A stretch of DNA of 35,077 nucleotides. Source: Candidatus Scybalousia scybalohippi. GTDB lineage: Bacteria > Bacteroidota > Bacteroidia > Bacteroidales > P3. The stretch lies in assembly GCA_018065645.1 (NCBI GenBank), contig JAGHSX010000187.1, positions 1-35,077 of the forward strand, given 5' to 3'. The notes under the pieces were generated by a model that saw only the letters and a program-made list of their open reading frames with translations, was not told the origin of the DNA and did no database searches. Positions 1 to 6,012 of this stretch are shown here, piece by piece (positions within the stretch are counted from its first letter, which is position 1; the number at the start of each line of letters is the position of its first letter). The position numbers and the translations under genes are program-made.

Positions 1-2
1 AA

Positions 3-57
3 GCAAGGGGAATATCAAACCACAGGTTAAATACACACAAGCATCAAATCCCCTTGC
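3..57 (+). other. Long-loop hairpin D in the early leader
   Basis: Perfect 8-bp inverted repeat GCAAGGGG / CCCCTTGC with a 39-nt loop, just before the first early gene. It resembles three other G-rich-arm hairpins in early spacers (558-634, 1407-1450, 6665-6722). Its role is unknown; attenuation or RNA-based control of the early operon is inferred. I found no convincing promoter for the early operon in the visible 1-82 sequence or in the last 10 bases of the window. Confidence 0.5.
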
Positions 58-82
58 GAAACATTAAAACGGAGATACGACA

Positions 83-229
83 ATGAGAACTTTATTTATA
101 ATCACAAACTTATTACTTCTGATAGCTTATTTATATGCTGTAAATACAAACAGAATGTTCTGCCTAGCTTTATGGTTAATTATACCAGCTATCAATCTAG
201 CATTAATTTCAGTTGCAGAGAGGAGATAA
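83..229 (+). CDS. Small two-segment membrane protein (48 aa), first early gene
   Basis: Too short for the ORF track. The ATG at 83 is preceded by GGAG at 71-74 with 8-nt spacing, and the frame is open to TAA at 227-229. The product is almost entirely hydrophobic: an N-terminal segment (about residues 3-20) and a second one (about 25-43), ending in a basic tip (AERR). It ends with its own AGGAG, which serves as the ribosome site of the next gene. No family recognised. The region from the Shine-Dalgarno to the start (71-83) is perfectly complementary to the loops of two hairpins elsewhere in the genome, at 8859-8894 and 1407-1450, so translation may be under antisense control. First-gene position in a phage early operon is often occupied by host-takeover or kil-type peptides, but nothing shows that here. 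Confidence 0.65.
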   Translation: MRTLFIITNLLLLIAYLYAVNTNRMFCLALWLIIPAINLALISVAERR

Positions 230-233
230 TACA

Positions 234-551
234 ATGGATAGCAAAAAAGCATATTCAGCAATATTTTGTTACTTTGAGCAATTAACAAACAAAAGAATTG
301 ATGATGTTTTAAGTGATTGGAGTTCTGATTGTAAAACACGTCAAGAGGCAAGAGAAGAAGTTTTAGATAACCTTTTATCAGACCTTGAGAATATCGGACT
401 TCGTGATTTTGGTGAGTTTATCGTAAATGAGTTAGATGGCTGTTATATGCATAAAGATAACGTGTTTAATAACCTTTATGATGAAGAACCAAGGTATGTA
501 ATGCCTGAAATTGAAGAAATGGGCAAATTAGTCAAACAATTAAAGATTTAA
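234..551 (+). CDS. Hypothetical acidic early protein
   Basis: The track ORF starts at 213, but the start is placed at ATG 234 because AGGAG (221-225) sits 8 nt upstream and overlaps the end of the previous gene. The product is 105 aa, acidic, predicted largely helical, with no membrane segment and no recognised motif. It is tightly coupled to the small membrane protein gene upstream. No function assigned. Confidence 0.7.
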   Translation: MDSKKAYSAIFCYFEQLTNKRIDDVLSDWSSDCKTRQEAREEVLDNLLSDLENIGLRDFGEFIVNELDGCYMHKDNVFNNLYDEEPRYVMPEIEEMGKLVKQLKI

Positions 552-557
552 CAATAA

Positions 558-634
558 TGGGAAGATGAAACACCTTAAAATATATGTAACTCTGACATTC
601 AATATACGACTTGTTCACAATCATCATCTTCCCA
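558..634 (+). other. Long-loop hairpin A (11-bp arms)
   Basis: Perfect inverted repeat TGGGAAGATGA / TCATCTTCCCA around a 55-nt loop, filling the 107-nt spacer between two early genes. The right arm is followed by CCTTACATTTAGGAG, closely like the sequence following hairpin B. The arms differ from those of hairpins B, C and D yet stay complementary, which argues for selection on structure. The loop contains ATACGAC, which also occurs in the leader of the first early gene. Confidence 0.55.
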
Positions 635-658
635 CCTTACATTTAGGAGAAAACGGCA

Positions 659-1270
659 ATGGCAATGAAAAGTATTAACATAAAAGGCAAGGACTACATC
701 CTTGTAAATGAAAGATTAAAAGAGTTTAGAAATAACTTCAAAGATTACTCACTTATTACAGAGATAATAGAAATGGGTACTGACTTCTGCACAATGAAAG
801 CAACTATTATTGATGATAAAGGTGTAATAAGAGCAACAGGTTTCGCCAGAGAAGTTGTAGCAAAATCCCCAATTAACAAATTCGCTTTTGTTGAAAACTG
901 CGAAACTTCTGCAATGGGTCGTTGTTTGGGTAATTTTGGTATTGGTATTGACCAAGCAATATGCACCGCAGAAGAGTTATTGACTAAACTATCACAAGAT
1001 TTGGAGCAGGACAATCCTCACGACCATAAAATTATCTCATCACCTGCTCCAACCCCTACCCCACAGAAATCATTAAAAGAACGTTATACAAGATGTCTTG
1101 ATATTATCATCAACAAGCCAGAATGGTTTAATGATGAGTATAAAGAAAGAGCAAGAGTTCTTATAGAAGATTTAAGAAAAGATGGCTCTCCTGATACCAC
1201 AATTTCAGCAAAAACACTAGAGGACGCAATTATTAAATTAGCAACTAATGGAGATGAGTTACCACTATGA
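659..1270 (+). CDS. Candidate single-strand annealing protein (Rad52-like phage family)
   Basis: 203 aa. The start ATG 659 has GGAG at 646-649. The N-terminal two thirds carry a pattern I know from a widespread phage family: 'VNERLKEFR' (about residues 17-25), then 'ATGFARE' (about 60-66), then 'FVENCETSAMGRCLG' followed by 'GIGID' (about 76-100). The invariant ETSAxGR-LG block resembles the conserved helix of Rad52/ERF-type annealing proteins. This functional reading is inference from pattern; no catalytic residues exist to confirm it. A low-complexity Pro/Thr linker (about 127-137) leads to a helical C-terminal domain ending in acidic DELPL, reminiscent of SSB-like tails. The phage also encodes an SSB-like protein at 34250-34552 and a VRR-NUC nuclease at 33917-34240, which would make a small recombination toolkit. 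Could alternatively be an uncharacterised ssDNA-binding protein. Confidence 0.7.
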   Translation: MAMKSINIKGKDYILVNERLKEFRNNFKDYSLITEIIEMGTDFCTMKATIIDDKGVIRATGFAREVVAKSPINKFAFVENCETSAMGRCLGNFGIGIDQAICTAEELLTKLSQDLEQDNPHDHKIISSPAPTPTPQKSLKERYTRCLDIIINKPEWFNDEYKERARVLIEDLRKDGSPDTTISAKTLEDAIIKLATNGDELPL

Positions 1271-1401
1271 GAAGAATACAGAATATGTTAATTATTAAGC
1301 CATTTGCGTGGCTCTTAACAAGGTTTTTTGATTGTGAGGTTTTTATCTACACAGGCAATAAAACCAAAGCAGGCAACAAGATTTATAACAAGGTTAAATA
1401 A
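1267..1401 (+). CDS. Small hypothetical protein (44 aa)
   Basis: Not in the track because of length. It begins with an ATGA overlap with the stop of the annealing-protein gene (translational coupling) and ends at TAA 1399-1401. It has a hydrophobic patch with aromatic residues (about residues 7-21), then a basic, Lys/Asn-rich tail. No family recognised. The downstream spacer is entirely occupied by hairpin B. Confidence 0.5.
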   Translation: MRRIQNMLIIKPFAWLLTRFFDCEVFIYTGNKTKAGNKIYNKVK

Positions 1402-1406
1402 AAATA

Positions 1407-1450
1407 TGGGGTGGTCAAGTTTTGTTGTCGTATCTACCTCCGCCACCCCA
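1407..1450 (+). other. Hairpin B with anti-leader loop
   Basis: Perfect 8-bp arms TGGGGTGG / CCACCCCA and a 28-nt loop. The loop contains TTGTCGTATCT (1425-1435), an exact 11-nt complement of 73-83 (AGATACGACAA), the ribosome-binding region of the first early gene. The right arm is followed by CCTCAATTTAGGGAG, the ribosome site of the next gene. No T-tract follows, so it is not an obvious intrinsic terminator. Confidence 0.5.
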
Positions 1451-1473
1451 CCTCAATTTAGGGAGAGAGAAAA

Positions 1474-1695
1474 ATGAGAAAGCAAGATTTAGTTTTAGAT
1501 TATTTGAAAGCAGGAAACTCAATTACTGCTATGCAAGCAACGGACTTATTCGGCACAACCAAACTAACAACCATAATATCTGTGTTACGCAAAAAGCACA
1601 ATATCATTGGTATTAGACACGAGGGTTTAGATTGTTTAGGCAACCCTACACATTGGAACGAATACACATATTTAGGAGAGATAGATGTTAAGTAA
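1474..1695 (+). CDS. Winged helix-turn-helix protein (HTH_39-like)
   Basis: 73 aa. Start fixed by AGGGAGAGAGAAAA directly upstream. The whole protein matches the small phage winged-helix family pattern: a helix 'QDLVLDYLKAGNSITAMQATDLFG', a recognition helix 'TTIISVLRKK', then a wing ending in 'NEYTYLG'. Such proteins bind DNA and are usually phage regulators or accessory DNA-binding factors; the target here is unknown. Its last 11 nt overlap the MazG-like gene, whose AGGAG lies inside this gene. The track ORF 1422-1616 is an out-of-frame shadow. Confidence 0.75.
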   Translation: MRKQDLVLDYLKAGNSITAMQATDLFGTTKLTTIISVLRKKHNIIGIRHEGLDCLGNPTHWNEYTYLGEIDVK

Positions 1696-2020
1696 AATAT
1701 TAAAGATTATTGATATTTGGAAATGGCACAAAAACACATTTCCACAAGCAACATCAAAGAGTCAACTTATCAAGCTACAATCAGAAATTAACGAGGTTGT
1801 AGATGCCAAAAAAGAGTTAAGAAATGCTAACAATTATCAAATGAGAAACATTAAGAGAAAACACGTTAGAGAAGAACTTATAGATGTTATTATCACAAGT
1901 ATTAACTGCTTACGTTACCAAGATATTTATGAGGACGTTTGTATCAAAATGAGTTCAAACAAACAACGTGATTGGAATACAAAAACTATGCACCACAAGG
2001 AGAACGACAATGGTAAATAA
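1685..2020 (+). CDS. MazG-like nucleotide pyrophosphohydrolase
   Basis: 111 aa, one MazG-type helical domain. Visible features: an N-terminal helix with 'WHKNTFPQAT' and 'QLIKLQSEINEV' (about residues 23-39), which supplies the ExxE metal-binding pair. After a short insertion comes 'REELIDVIITSINCLRY' (about 61-77), which supplies the second ExxD pair. The family hydrolyses NTP/dNTP to NMP and pyrophosphate, coordinated by Mg2+ on four acidic residues. In phages it is thought to adjust nucleotide pools or lower host alarmone signalling. It overlaps the upstream HTH gene by 11 nt and the next gene by 11 nt, so it is co-translated. The insertion between the metal motifs makes it a divergent member. 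Confidence 0.7.
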   Translation: MLSKILKIIDIWKWHKNTFPQATSKSQLIKLQSEINEVVDAKKELRNANNYQMRNIKRKHVREELIDVIITSINCLRYQDIYEDVCIKMSSNKQRDWNTKTMHHKENDNGK

Positions 2021-2183
2021 CACAAACAAAGTAATGAATGAAGTTCGTAAAGCAGAAGTAAATGCTTTACGTCAGGAATTAGAAAGTCAAAAAGCTTTTT
2101 ATGAAAATAAAATCAAAGAGTTGCAACGTTTAATTGATAGTTTAGTTAAAGATGCAGGGATTGTAATTAAGGATGTGCATTGA
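2010..2183 (+). CDS. Small coiled-coil protein (57 aa)
   Basis: The start is moved from track position 1968 to ATG 2010 because AAGGAG lies 7 nt upstream and the earlier stretch overlaps the MazG-like gene. The protein is one continuous amphipathic helix with heptad leucines (about residues 12-50). No enzymatic motif. Probably an oligomeric helical accessory protein; function unknown. Confidence 0.6.
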   Translation: MVNNTNKVMNEVRKAEVNALRQELESQKAFYENKIKELQRLIDSLVKDAGIVIKDVH

Positions 2184-2331
2184 TTATGAAAAAGAGATTA
2201 AACAACTCCAATATGAACTCAAATACAAAGATAGCTACATTGAGTTTTTGAAAAGCGAAATCAAAGAACTAGAGGATAAAATAGATGAGCAAAAACACGA
2301 TAAAACGAATAAACAAAATCAGGGGAATTGA
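2173..2331 (+). CDS. Small coiled-coil protein (52 aa)
   Basis: Absent from the ORF track (under 60 aa). Begins at ATG 2173, overlapping the preceding gene, and ends at TGA 2329-2331, four bases before the next start. Highly charged helix rich in Glu/Lys with heptads, then a Lys/Asn/Gln tail. The ribosome site is weak (AAGG immediately upstream), so translation may depend on coupling. Confidence 0.5.
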   Translation: MCIDYEKEIKQLQYELKYKDSYIEFLKSEIKELEDKIDEQKHDKTNKQNQGN

Positions 2332-2334
2332 GAA

Positions 2335-2577
2335 ATGAGAGAAGATAGCGATATTAAATTAGTGCAAGCATTAGACAAGTGCGAGAACCTACAAAAGGAA
2401 AATGAGGAACTTAAAGAACTTCTTAAACAAGTAAATGAACATTTTGATTGGGTTAGTTATGACGATAGTTTTTATGTAAATTACCCTCTTTGGCGGGAGA
2501 TTAAAAAAGCTCTAGGGATTAAAGACAAGCAATTAGAAAAATCAGTCAATAATGATATAGAGGAGTTAGATAAATGA
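2335..2577 (+). CDS. Hypothetical coiled-coil protein (80 aa)
   Basis: N-terminal charged coiled coil (about residues 7-35), then an aromatic-rich segment 'FDWVSYDDSFYVNYPLW' and a basic helix. The C-terminus EELDK is encoded by a DNA module that also supplies the ribosome site of the next gene; the same module recurs at 3488-3510. Function unknown. Confidence 0.6.
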   Translation: MREDSDIKLVQALDKCENLQKENEELKELLKQVNEHFDWVSYDDSFYVNYPLWREIKKALGIKDKQLEKSVNNDIEELDK

Positions 2578-2580
2578 GTA
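2558..2580 (+). repeat. Gene-junction repeat, copy 1
   Basis: A 23-nt stretch identical to 3488-3510, containing GAGGAGTTAGATAAATGAG. It encodes the last residues of the upstream gene (EELDK, stop) and at the same time the Shine-Dalgarno and start codon of the downstream gene. Shorter versions occur at 4057-4070 and 4368-4384. Confidence 0.8.
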
Positions 2581-2801
2581 TTAAGATAGAGCAATTACTA
2601 CCACTACTTAAAAAAGGTTGGGTAGCTATGGATGGTAATTGTAAATGGGGTTGGTACGATAAGAAACCTGATATGGGTGAAAATTTTTTGCAATGGTTTC
2701 CAAACGTTAACGGTGGAGATTACAAAATGTTGAATTTTACTTTTGACATCGCTCCTGTTGATGATTGGACACAAAGTTTAATGAGGTGTGGTAATGAGTG
2801 A
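2574..2801 (+). CDS. Small Trp-rich phage protein (75 aa)
   Basis: Coupled by ATGA overlap to the gene before it. Contains 'LLKKGWVAMDGNCKWGWYDKKP' and ends 'DDWTQSLMRCGNE', a pattern that recurs in small uncharacterised phage proteins of many Gram-negative and gut phages. Seven Trp residues in 75. Single compact domain, no membrane segment. Function unknown. Confidence 0.7.
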   Translation: MSIKIEQLLPLLKKGWVAMDGNCKWGWYDKKPDMGENFLQWFPNVNGGDYKMLNFTFDIAPVDDWTQSLMRCGNE

Positions 2802-3243
2802 AGAATTAACCAAAAAGTTAAAGCAAGGTAATCTAAAAGATGGATATTATTACGCAAAAATGCCCACAGGTTGCGTAGATGTAGTTAGCCTATATAACCT
2901 ACGTCAGTTAAGATTAGCTAAAGATGGCGATAAAATAGAAGTATTATCTCCAGTTCCTAGTTTTGATGAAACAGTTATGATGATAACGTTATTGGATAAA
3001 ATGGAAGAAGAGATTAAAGAATTAAAAACAAAATCAGCCAAAGCATTAGAATACTACAACAAGGTAAATATCAACCGTAATTATCCTGATAAAGTGAGCC
3101 AGCTAAAGTCTTATATCAAAAGGCTAATTGAGGAAAGAGAGAAACTTAAAAAGCAGTTAGAAATGTTGCTAAATCCTAAAAATGTTACAGAAAATGTTTC
3201 AAATCAAAAAGTACAACATTGTGAAAAACGCACAGATGAATAG
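2794..3243 (+). CDS. Hypothetical protein with C-terminal coiled coil (149 aa)
   Basis: The track begins at a GTG (2788), but ATG 2794 has GAGG 7 nt upstream and is preferred. The N-terminal 55 residues form a small beta-rich domain ('DGYYYAKMPTGCVDVVSLYN'). The remainder is a long Glu/Lys coiled coil ending in an Asn-rich tail. No family recognised. Confidence 0.65.
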   Translation: MSEELTKKLKQGNLKDGYYYAKMPTGCVDVVSLYNLRQLRLAKDGDKIEVLSPVPSFDETVMMITLLDKMEEEIKELKTKSAKALEYYNKVNINRNYPDKVSQLKSYIKRLIEEREKLKKQLEMLLNPKNVTENVSNQKVQHCEKRTDE

Positions 3244-3252
3244 GAGATTACA

Positions 3253-3507
3253 ATGACCGTTGTTAGAATAAAAGATAAAAAAGATATTTATGTATCAAAA
3301 GAGAGTTTTTGGGAAAGCTTTTGGTCTGACACTTATATGTGTGTTAGTAATGCATTTGTTTTATGGTTAGCTCACGAATACTTTGGGAATGAGTGGTTAC
3401 CTTGTTTTATTTTGTGGATATGTGCTTTAGGATTGCTTATGAGGTCTAAGGAAAAGCAAGTAACAAAAGAAGAACTATTTAAGATGTTAGAGGAGTTAGA
3501 TAAATGA
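3253..3507 (+). CDS. Small membrane protein (84 aa)
   Basis: Soluble N-terminus of about 25 residues, then two hydrophobic segments (about residues 30-43 and 48-65), then a cytoplasmic-looking charged tail ending EELDK. Shine-Dalgarno GGAG precedes the ATG. It shares its C-terminal codons and the downstream ribosome site with the gene at 2335-2577. Unknown role at the membrane. Confidence 0.65.
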   Translation: MTVVRIKDKKDIYVSKESFWESFWSDTYMCVSNAFVLWLAHEYFGNEWLPCFILWICALGLLMRSKEKQVTKEELFKMLEELDK

Positions 3508-3510
3508 GTA
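3488..3510 (+). repeat. Gene-junction repeat, copy 2
   Basis: Identical over 23 nt to 2558-2580. Again it codes for a terminal EELDK and provides the ribosome site and ATG of the following gene, so the repeat is a portable stop/start junction. Confidence 0.8.
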
Positions 3511-3740
3511 AAGAAAAATTTGAAATTGGCGATATTTGGGAAAACGACTATTTTGCCACGATAATTACAAAAGTATGGGGAGATTATAATAATCTTGCCT
3601 ATGGTGTCAGATTAAATAAAAAAAACGGGCAAATATCAAGCACTGAATGTATTTGTTTGGTTGATACAAAAAAATATGACAATTACAAAGGTAAATCTAA
3701 ATATCCAGTTAATAGTTGGTTTGAGGTGCAAGATGACTAG
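3504..3740 (+). CDS. Hypothetical protein (78 aa)
   Basis: Starts inside the junction repeat (ATGA overlap) and overlaps the next gene by 8 nt. Predicted all-beta ('EIGDIWENDYFATIITKVWG' then 'YGVRLNKKNG'), acidic C-terminus. Short length and beta pattern are compatible with a small SH3-like fold, but no family is recognised. Confidence 0.6.
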   Translation: MSKEKFEIGDIWENDYFATIITKVWGDYNNLAYGVRLNKKNGQISSTECICLVDTKKYDNYKGKSKYPVNSWFEVQDD

Positions 3741-4050
3741 CTACGCTGAATTATGTCGTGAATATGGCATATCTTACAAGTTGTTTTGCAGAAGATATTA
3801 TGAATATGGATGGGATTTACTTGAATCTTTAGAAACTCCAAAAATGTCAATAAAAGAATGTTGCCAAAAAGCTAGTAGTGAAAGTGCTAGAAAAAGAAGA
3901 TTTATAGGTACAGATGAGCAAAAATTATATTCTACACTTGATAGACCTTATTATCAAAGGGTTAGAAGAGCGGTGAAGAAAGGAATAAGATGTAAAGATG
4001 CATTGAGATTATGCGTTAAGCCATTTGGAGCAAAAGATTATGGATACTAA
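3733..4050 (+). CDS. Putative small HTH DNA-binding protein (105 aa)
   Basis: The start is moved from 3661 to ATG 3733 because GAGG lies 6 nt upstream and the earlier part overlaps the preceding gene. Residues 3-35 ('YAELCREYGISYKLFCRRYYEYGWDLLESLETP') fit a helix-turn-helix of a type seen in small phage DNA-binding proteins. A second, partial version of the motif near the C-terminus ('YYQRVRRAVKKGIRCKDALRL') suggests an internal duplication. Basic overall. DNA binding is inferred. Confidence 0.6.
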   Translation: MTSYAELCREYGISYKLFCRRYYEYGWDLLESLETPKMSIKECCQKASSESARKRRFIGTDEQKLYSTLDRPYYQRVRRAVKKGIRCKDALRLCVKPFGAKDYGY

Positions 4051-4071
4051 AAAAAATAGAGGAGTTAGATG

Positions 4072-4371
4072 ATGGGAACTAATTATTATCTTAAAACTGA
4101 TTTTTGCCCTTGTTGTGGTAAGCCGAGAAAAACTATACACCTTGGTAGAACCTCGCATGGCTGGAAGTTTTTATTTCACAAACAACCACGAATTTTCAAT
4201 TATAAATCATTTTGTAAAATCATTGATACAGGTATTATAGAAGATGAATATGAACGACAATTAAGCAAAGATGATTTGATTGATATTATTAGTAGTTTCC
4301 AAAATGGAAAAGACCACGATGAAGTAGAGATAATTGATGGTTATAACTTTTTAGAAAGTGATTTTTGTTAG
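4072..4371 (+). CDS. MGTNYY-type phage protein with zinc-ribbon-like CxxCG motif
   Basis: Two tandem ATGs (4069, 4072); the second is chosen because GGAG (4061-4064) then has 7-nt spacing. The N-terminus 'MGTNYYLKTDFCPCCGK' with downstream 'HLGRTSHGWKFLFH' is the signature of a widespread uncharacterised phage family. The CPCCG and paired His could bind zinc, and the C-terminus has a further Cys. 99 aa. Function unknown in the family. Confidence 0.75.
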   Translation: MGTNYYLKTDFCPCCGKPRKTIHLGRTSHGWKFLFHKQPRIFNYKSFCKIIDTGIIEDEYERQLSKDDLIDIISSFQNGKDHDEVEIIDGYNFLESDFC

Positions 4372-4381
4372 GAGTTAGATA

Positions 4382-4447
4382 ATGTTATTCGGATTAGGAG
4401 CTTTATTTATGTTATATGCTTTATGGTTAACAGGACATTTAAAGTAG
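4382..4447 (+). CDS. Tiny hydrophobic peptide (21 aa)
   Basis: ATG 4382 lies 7 nt after GGAG within a copy of the junction module, and the frame runs to TAG 4445-4447. The product is a single membrane-spanning helix with a C-terminal HLK. Good ribosome site, correct position and spacing between two genes argue for real translation, but the length makes this uncertain. Single-helix phage peptides can be membrane effectors; no evidence of function here. Confidence 0.4.
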   Translation: MLFGLGALFMLYALWLTGHLK

Positions 4448-4454
4448 GTTGAAA

Positions 4455-4649
4455 ATGACAGACGATAGACACAGATTTGATGAACTATGCGACTTTATGC
4501 AGGAACATTACTTTACCATTGAGGATATGTTAGCAATTATATGTGCGAACCTATGCAGACAGAAAGGTAAAGAATTTGAAACTAAGATGCTAGTTGGCGG
4601 ACACGAGTTTGAAATTAAGATTGTAAAGAAAGGAACTTTATTTGCGTAG
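4455..4649 (+). CDS. Hypothetical protein, 3' end inside duplicated DNA (64 aa)
   Basis: The track start is a TTG at 4449; ATG 4455 is preferred. Mixed alpha/beta, acidic N-terminus. Its last seven or so codons lie in the 84-nt duplicated segment and are read in a different frame from the methyltransferase, so the native C-terminus was probably replaced when that DNA arrived. Function unknown. Confidence 0.5.
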   Translation: MTDDRHRFDELCDFMQEHYFTIEDMLAIICANLCRQKGKEFETKMLVGGHEFEIKIVKKGTLFA

Positions 4650-4723
4650 AGAAAGATTACGACTACTGGAAAGCTAGTTGTAAAAGATTAGAAGATGAAC
4701 AAAAACAAGGAATATTGTTTTAG
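4629..4723 (+). pseudogene. Relic of a DNA methyltransferase C-terminus
   Basis: Bases 4629-4712 are identical over 84 nt to the 3' end of the methyltransferase gene at 31731-31814 (opposite strand). In the methyltransferase frame the fragment encodes 'VEKDYDYWKASCKRLEDEQK' and continues past the identity to a stop with GILF, against GTLF in the intact gene. So homology extends further at lower identity. No start codon or catalytic motifs remain. Most likely the remnant of a second, related methyltransferase gene, later homogenised by recombination; alternatively a recent local duplication. Confidence 0.85.
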
Positions 4724-4734
4724 GAGATATAAAG

Positions 4735-5031
4735 ATGATTAAACTTATTTGGTGGATTATAAAACATATAATTTGGGGTGGCGATTTTGAAGCAGATTTT
4801 TCTTTTCTTATGGATTTTGAAGAAGCATCTGAATATCTCAAAAAAGGATATTTCATTTATCAATTTTCTTACCCTGATATTCTTTATGTGATGATTGATG
4901 AAGAAATATATTCCATTGATACTAAAAAGAAAAAGATTGAATTAGTAACACATTTTTCTGCAACTGCTATGAAATATTCATGGAAAGTATTACCTTTAAC
5001 AGAACAAGTAAAATTAAAGAAAGGAGATTAA
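4735..5031 (+). CDS. Hypothetical protein (98 aa)
   Basis: Preceded by a good AGGAG just after the methyltransferase relic. Begins with a short hydrophobic stretch 'MIKLIWWIIKHIIWGG', then an acidic alpha/beta domain. The string IIWGG and its DNA (ATAATTTGGGG) also occur in the intact methyltransferase (QIIWGGN), so part of the N-terminus might be recruited methyltransferase DNA; this is weak. No function assigned. Confidence 0.6.
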   Translation: MIKLIWWIIKHIIWGGDFEADFSFLMDFEEASEYLKKGYFIYQFSYPDILYVMIDEEIYSIDTKKKKIELVTHFSATAMKYSWKVLPLTEQVKLKKGD

Positions 5032-5033
5032 AG

Positions 5034-5198
5034 ATGAAAGTATATGTTTTAGAGCGTAGAATGAGAAATACTAGCGATGATTATACAGCTATTGCAGTAT
5101 ATTCCAATCAAAGCACTTGCGAAAGTATATGTTATGAAATGAATGAAAGTTACCCAATATATGAATTTGTTTGGGAAGAATTTGAATTGGAGAATTAA
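5034..5198 (+). CDS. Hypothetical protein (54 aa)
   Basis: The start is moved from 4980 to ATG 5034, which has AAGGAG at the end of the preceding gene. Reads 'MKVYVLERRMRNTSDDYTAI' with a helix 'TCESICYEMNE' and acidic C-terminus, a ferredoxin-like beta-alpha-beta pattern common in tiny phage proteins. No known function. Confidence 0.6.
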   Translation: MKVYVLERRMRNTSDDYTAIAVYSNQSTCESICYEMNESYPIYEFVWEEFELEN

Positions 5199-5201
5199 AG
5201 A

Positions 5202-5323
5202 TACGGTGCCGAGGGGGGTTAAAAGGTGCGGAGATAAGTTGCAAATTATCGGAGCGAAACAGAGTAGCTTGCTGTTATACTTGGTTAAATGATAGATAAA
5301 ATCCTAGTTAGCTATCAGCCGTA
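5202..5323 (+). ncRNA. Candidate structured RNA in early operon
   Basis: A 144-nt gene-free spacer that is visibly richer in G and C than its surroundings. TACGG (5202-5206) can pair with CCGTA (5319-5323), closing a multibranch structure. Inside are three hairpins: GATAA/TTATC (5233-5250), AACAG/CTGTT (5258-5276) and TGATAG/CTATCA (5290-5317). It ends just before the ribosome site of the next gene. It does not fit a tRNA. It could be a cis-acting leader or a processed RNA; there is no clear terminator or promoter. Confidence 0.4.
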
Positions 5324-5342
5324 AATAAAAGGGAGAAAATAA

Positions 5343-5567
5343 ATGATATTTTTAATAAAGATAATGAGAAAATTAGGAATTAAATCCACTGTTACCAAAG
5401 ATGAAATAATTGATGTGCAGAATAAACTTATTAATAACTATCAAGACCAGTTAAGCGATGCTGAAACAATACTTAAATCTCTAGCTTATGGTTATCAGAG
5501 CCGTAACAGATACAATGAATTAATCGGCAAAGCATATCAATATATAAGTAAATATTATAAGGATTAG
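5343..5567 (+). CDS. Hypothetical helical protein (74 aa)
   Basis: AAGGGAG upstream fixes the start. N-terminal hydrophobic/basic stretch (MIFLIKIMRKLG), then helices with regular Leu/Ile spacing. It follows the candidate structured RNA, which could control it in cis. No family recognised. Confidence 0.6.
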   Translation: MIFLIKIMRKLGIKSTVTKDEIIDVQNKLINNYQDQLSDAETILKSLAYGYQSRNRYNELIGKAYQYISKYYKD

Positions 5568-5571
5568 ATAA

Positions 5572-6012
5572 ATGCAAGAATGGGATGATGAGCAATTTCA
5601 AGTATTTGAGAATAATGGTGGATATACTTTACCAATACCAAGAGTTGTTGAAATGGAAGAGACTAAAGTTGTACAAATCTACACTAAAACACAAAATGGA
5701 TATAGTTCTATTGTGGTTGCTGATAAAGATAGAGTGTATAAAAATGAGGTTTTAGCTACTGATAAAATGAGTGCGATAATGAGAGGTGCTAGTTATGTTA
5801 AGAATATGCTACCTTATACTGACAGAGTGGATTTGTTCGCTGATGTACAATTATACGAAATACAGATGAATAGATACCTCAATAGAATGAGATTACCAAT
5901 AGAGTTAAATAATGAAAAGAACAGATGTCAAAAATTGACACAACTATGTGATAGAGGTTTAGTTGATATTAAGTTAAGACTAATGCAAGCTTTTAACAGA
6001 GGTGAGAGATGA
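5572..6012 (+). CDS. Hypothetical protein (146 aa)
   Basis: N-terminal beta-rich half ('TKVVQIYTKTQNGYSSIVVADKDRVY') and a helical, basic C-terminal half. Overlaps the following regulator gene by 4 nt (ATGA). No recognised motif, no membrane segment. Confidence 0.65.
   Translation: MQEWDDEQFQVFENNGGYTLPIPRVVEMEETKVVQIYTKTQNGYSSIVVADKDRVYKNEVLATDKMSAIMRGASYVKNMLPYTDRVDLFADVQLYEIQMNRYLNRMRLPIELNNEKNRCQKLTQLCDRGLVDIKLRLMQAFNRGER

Noticed and set aside
565-660. Short ORF through hairpin A
   Set aside because: No ribosome site, no protein-like composition, and the inverted repeat explains the sequence better.
1422-1616. Alternative ORF over the winged-helix gene
   Set aside because: Starts inside hairpin B, lacks a ribosome site, and the overlapping frame matches a known family.
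5202-5323. A tRNA gene (hairpin with TGC in an anticodon-like loop)
   Set aside because: No T arm with TTCRA, no 7-bp acceptor with discriminator, and stem spacing does not fit a cloverleaf.
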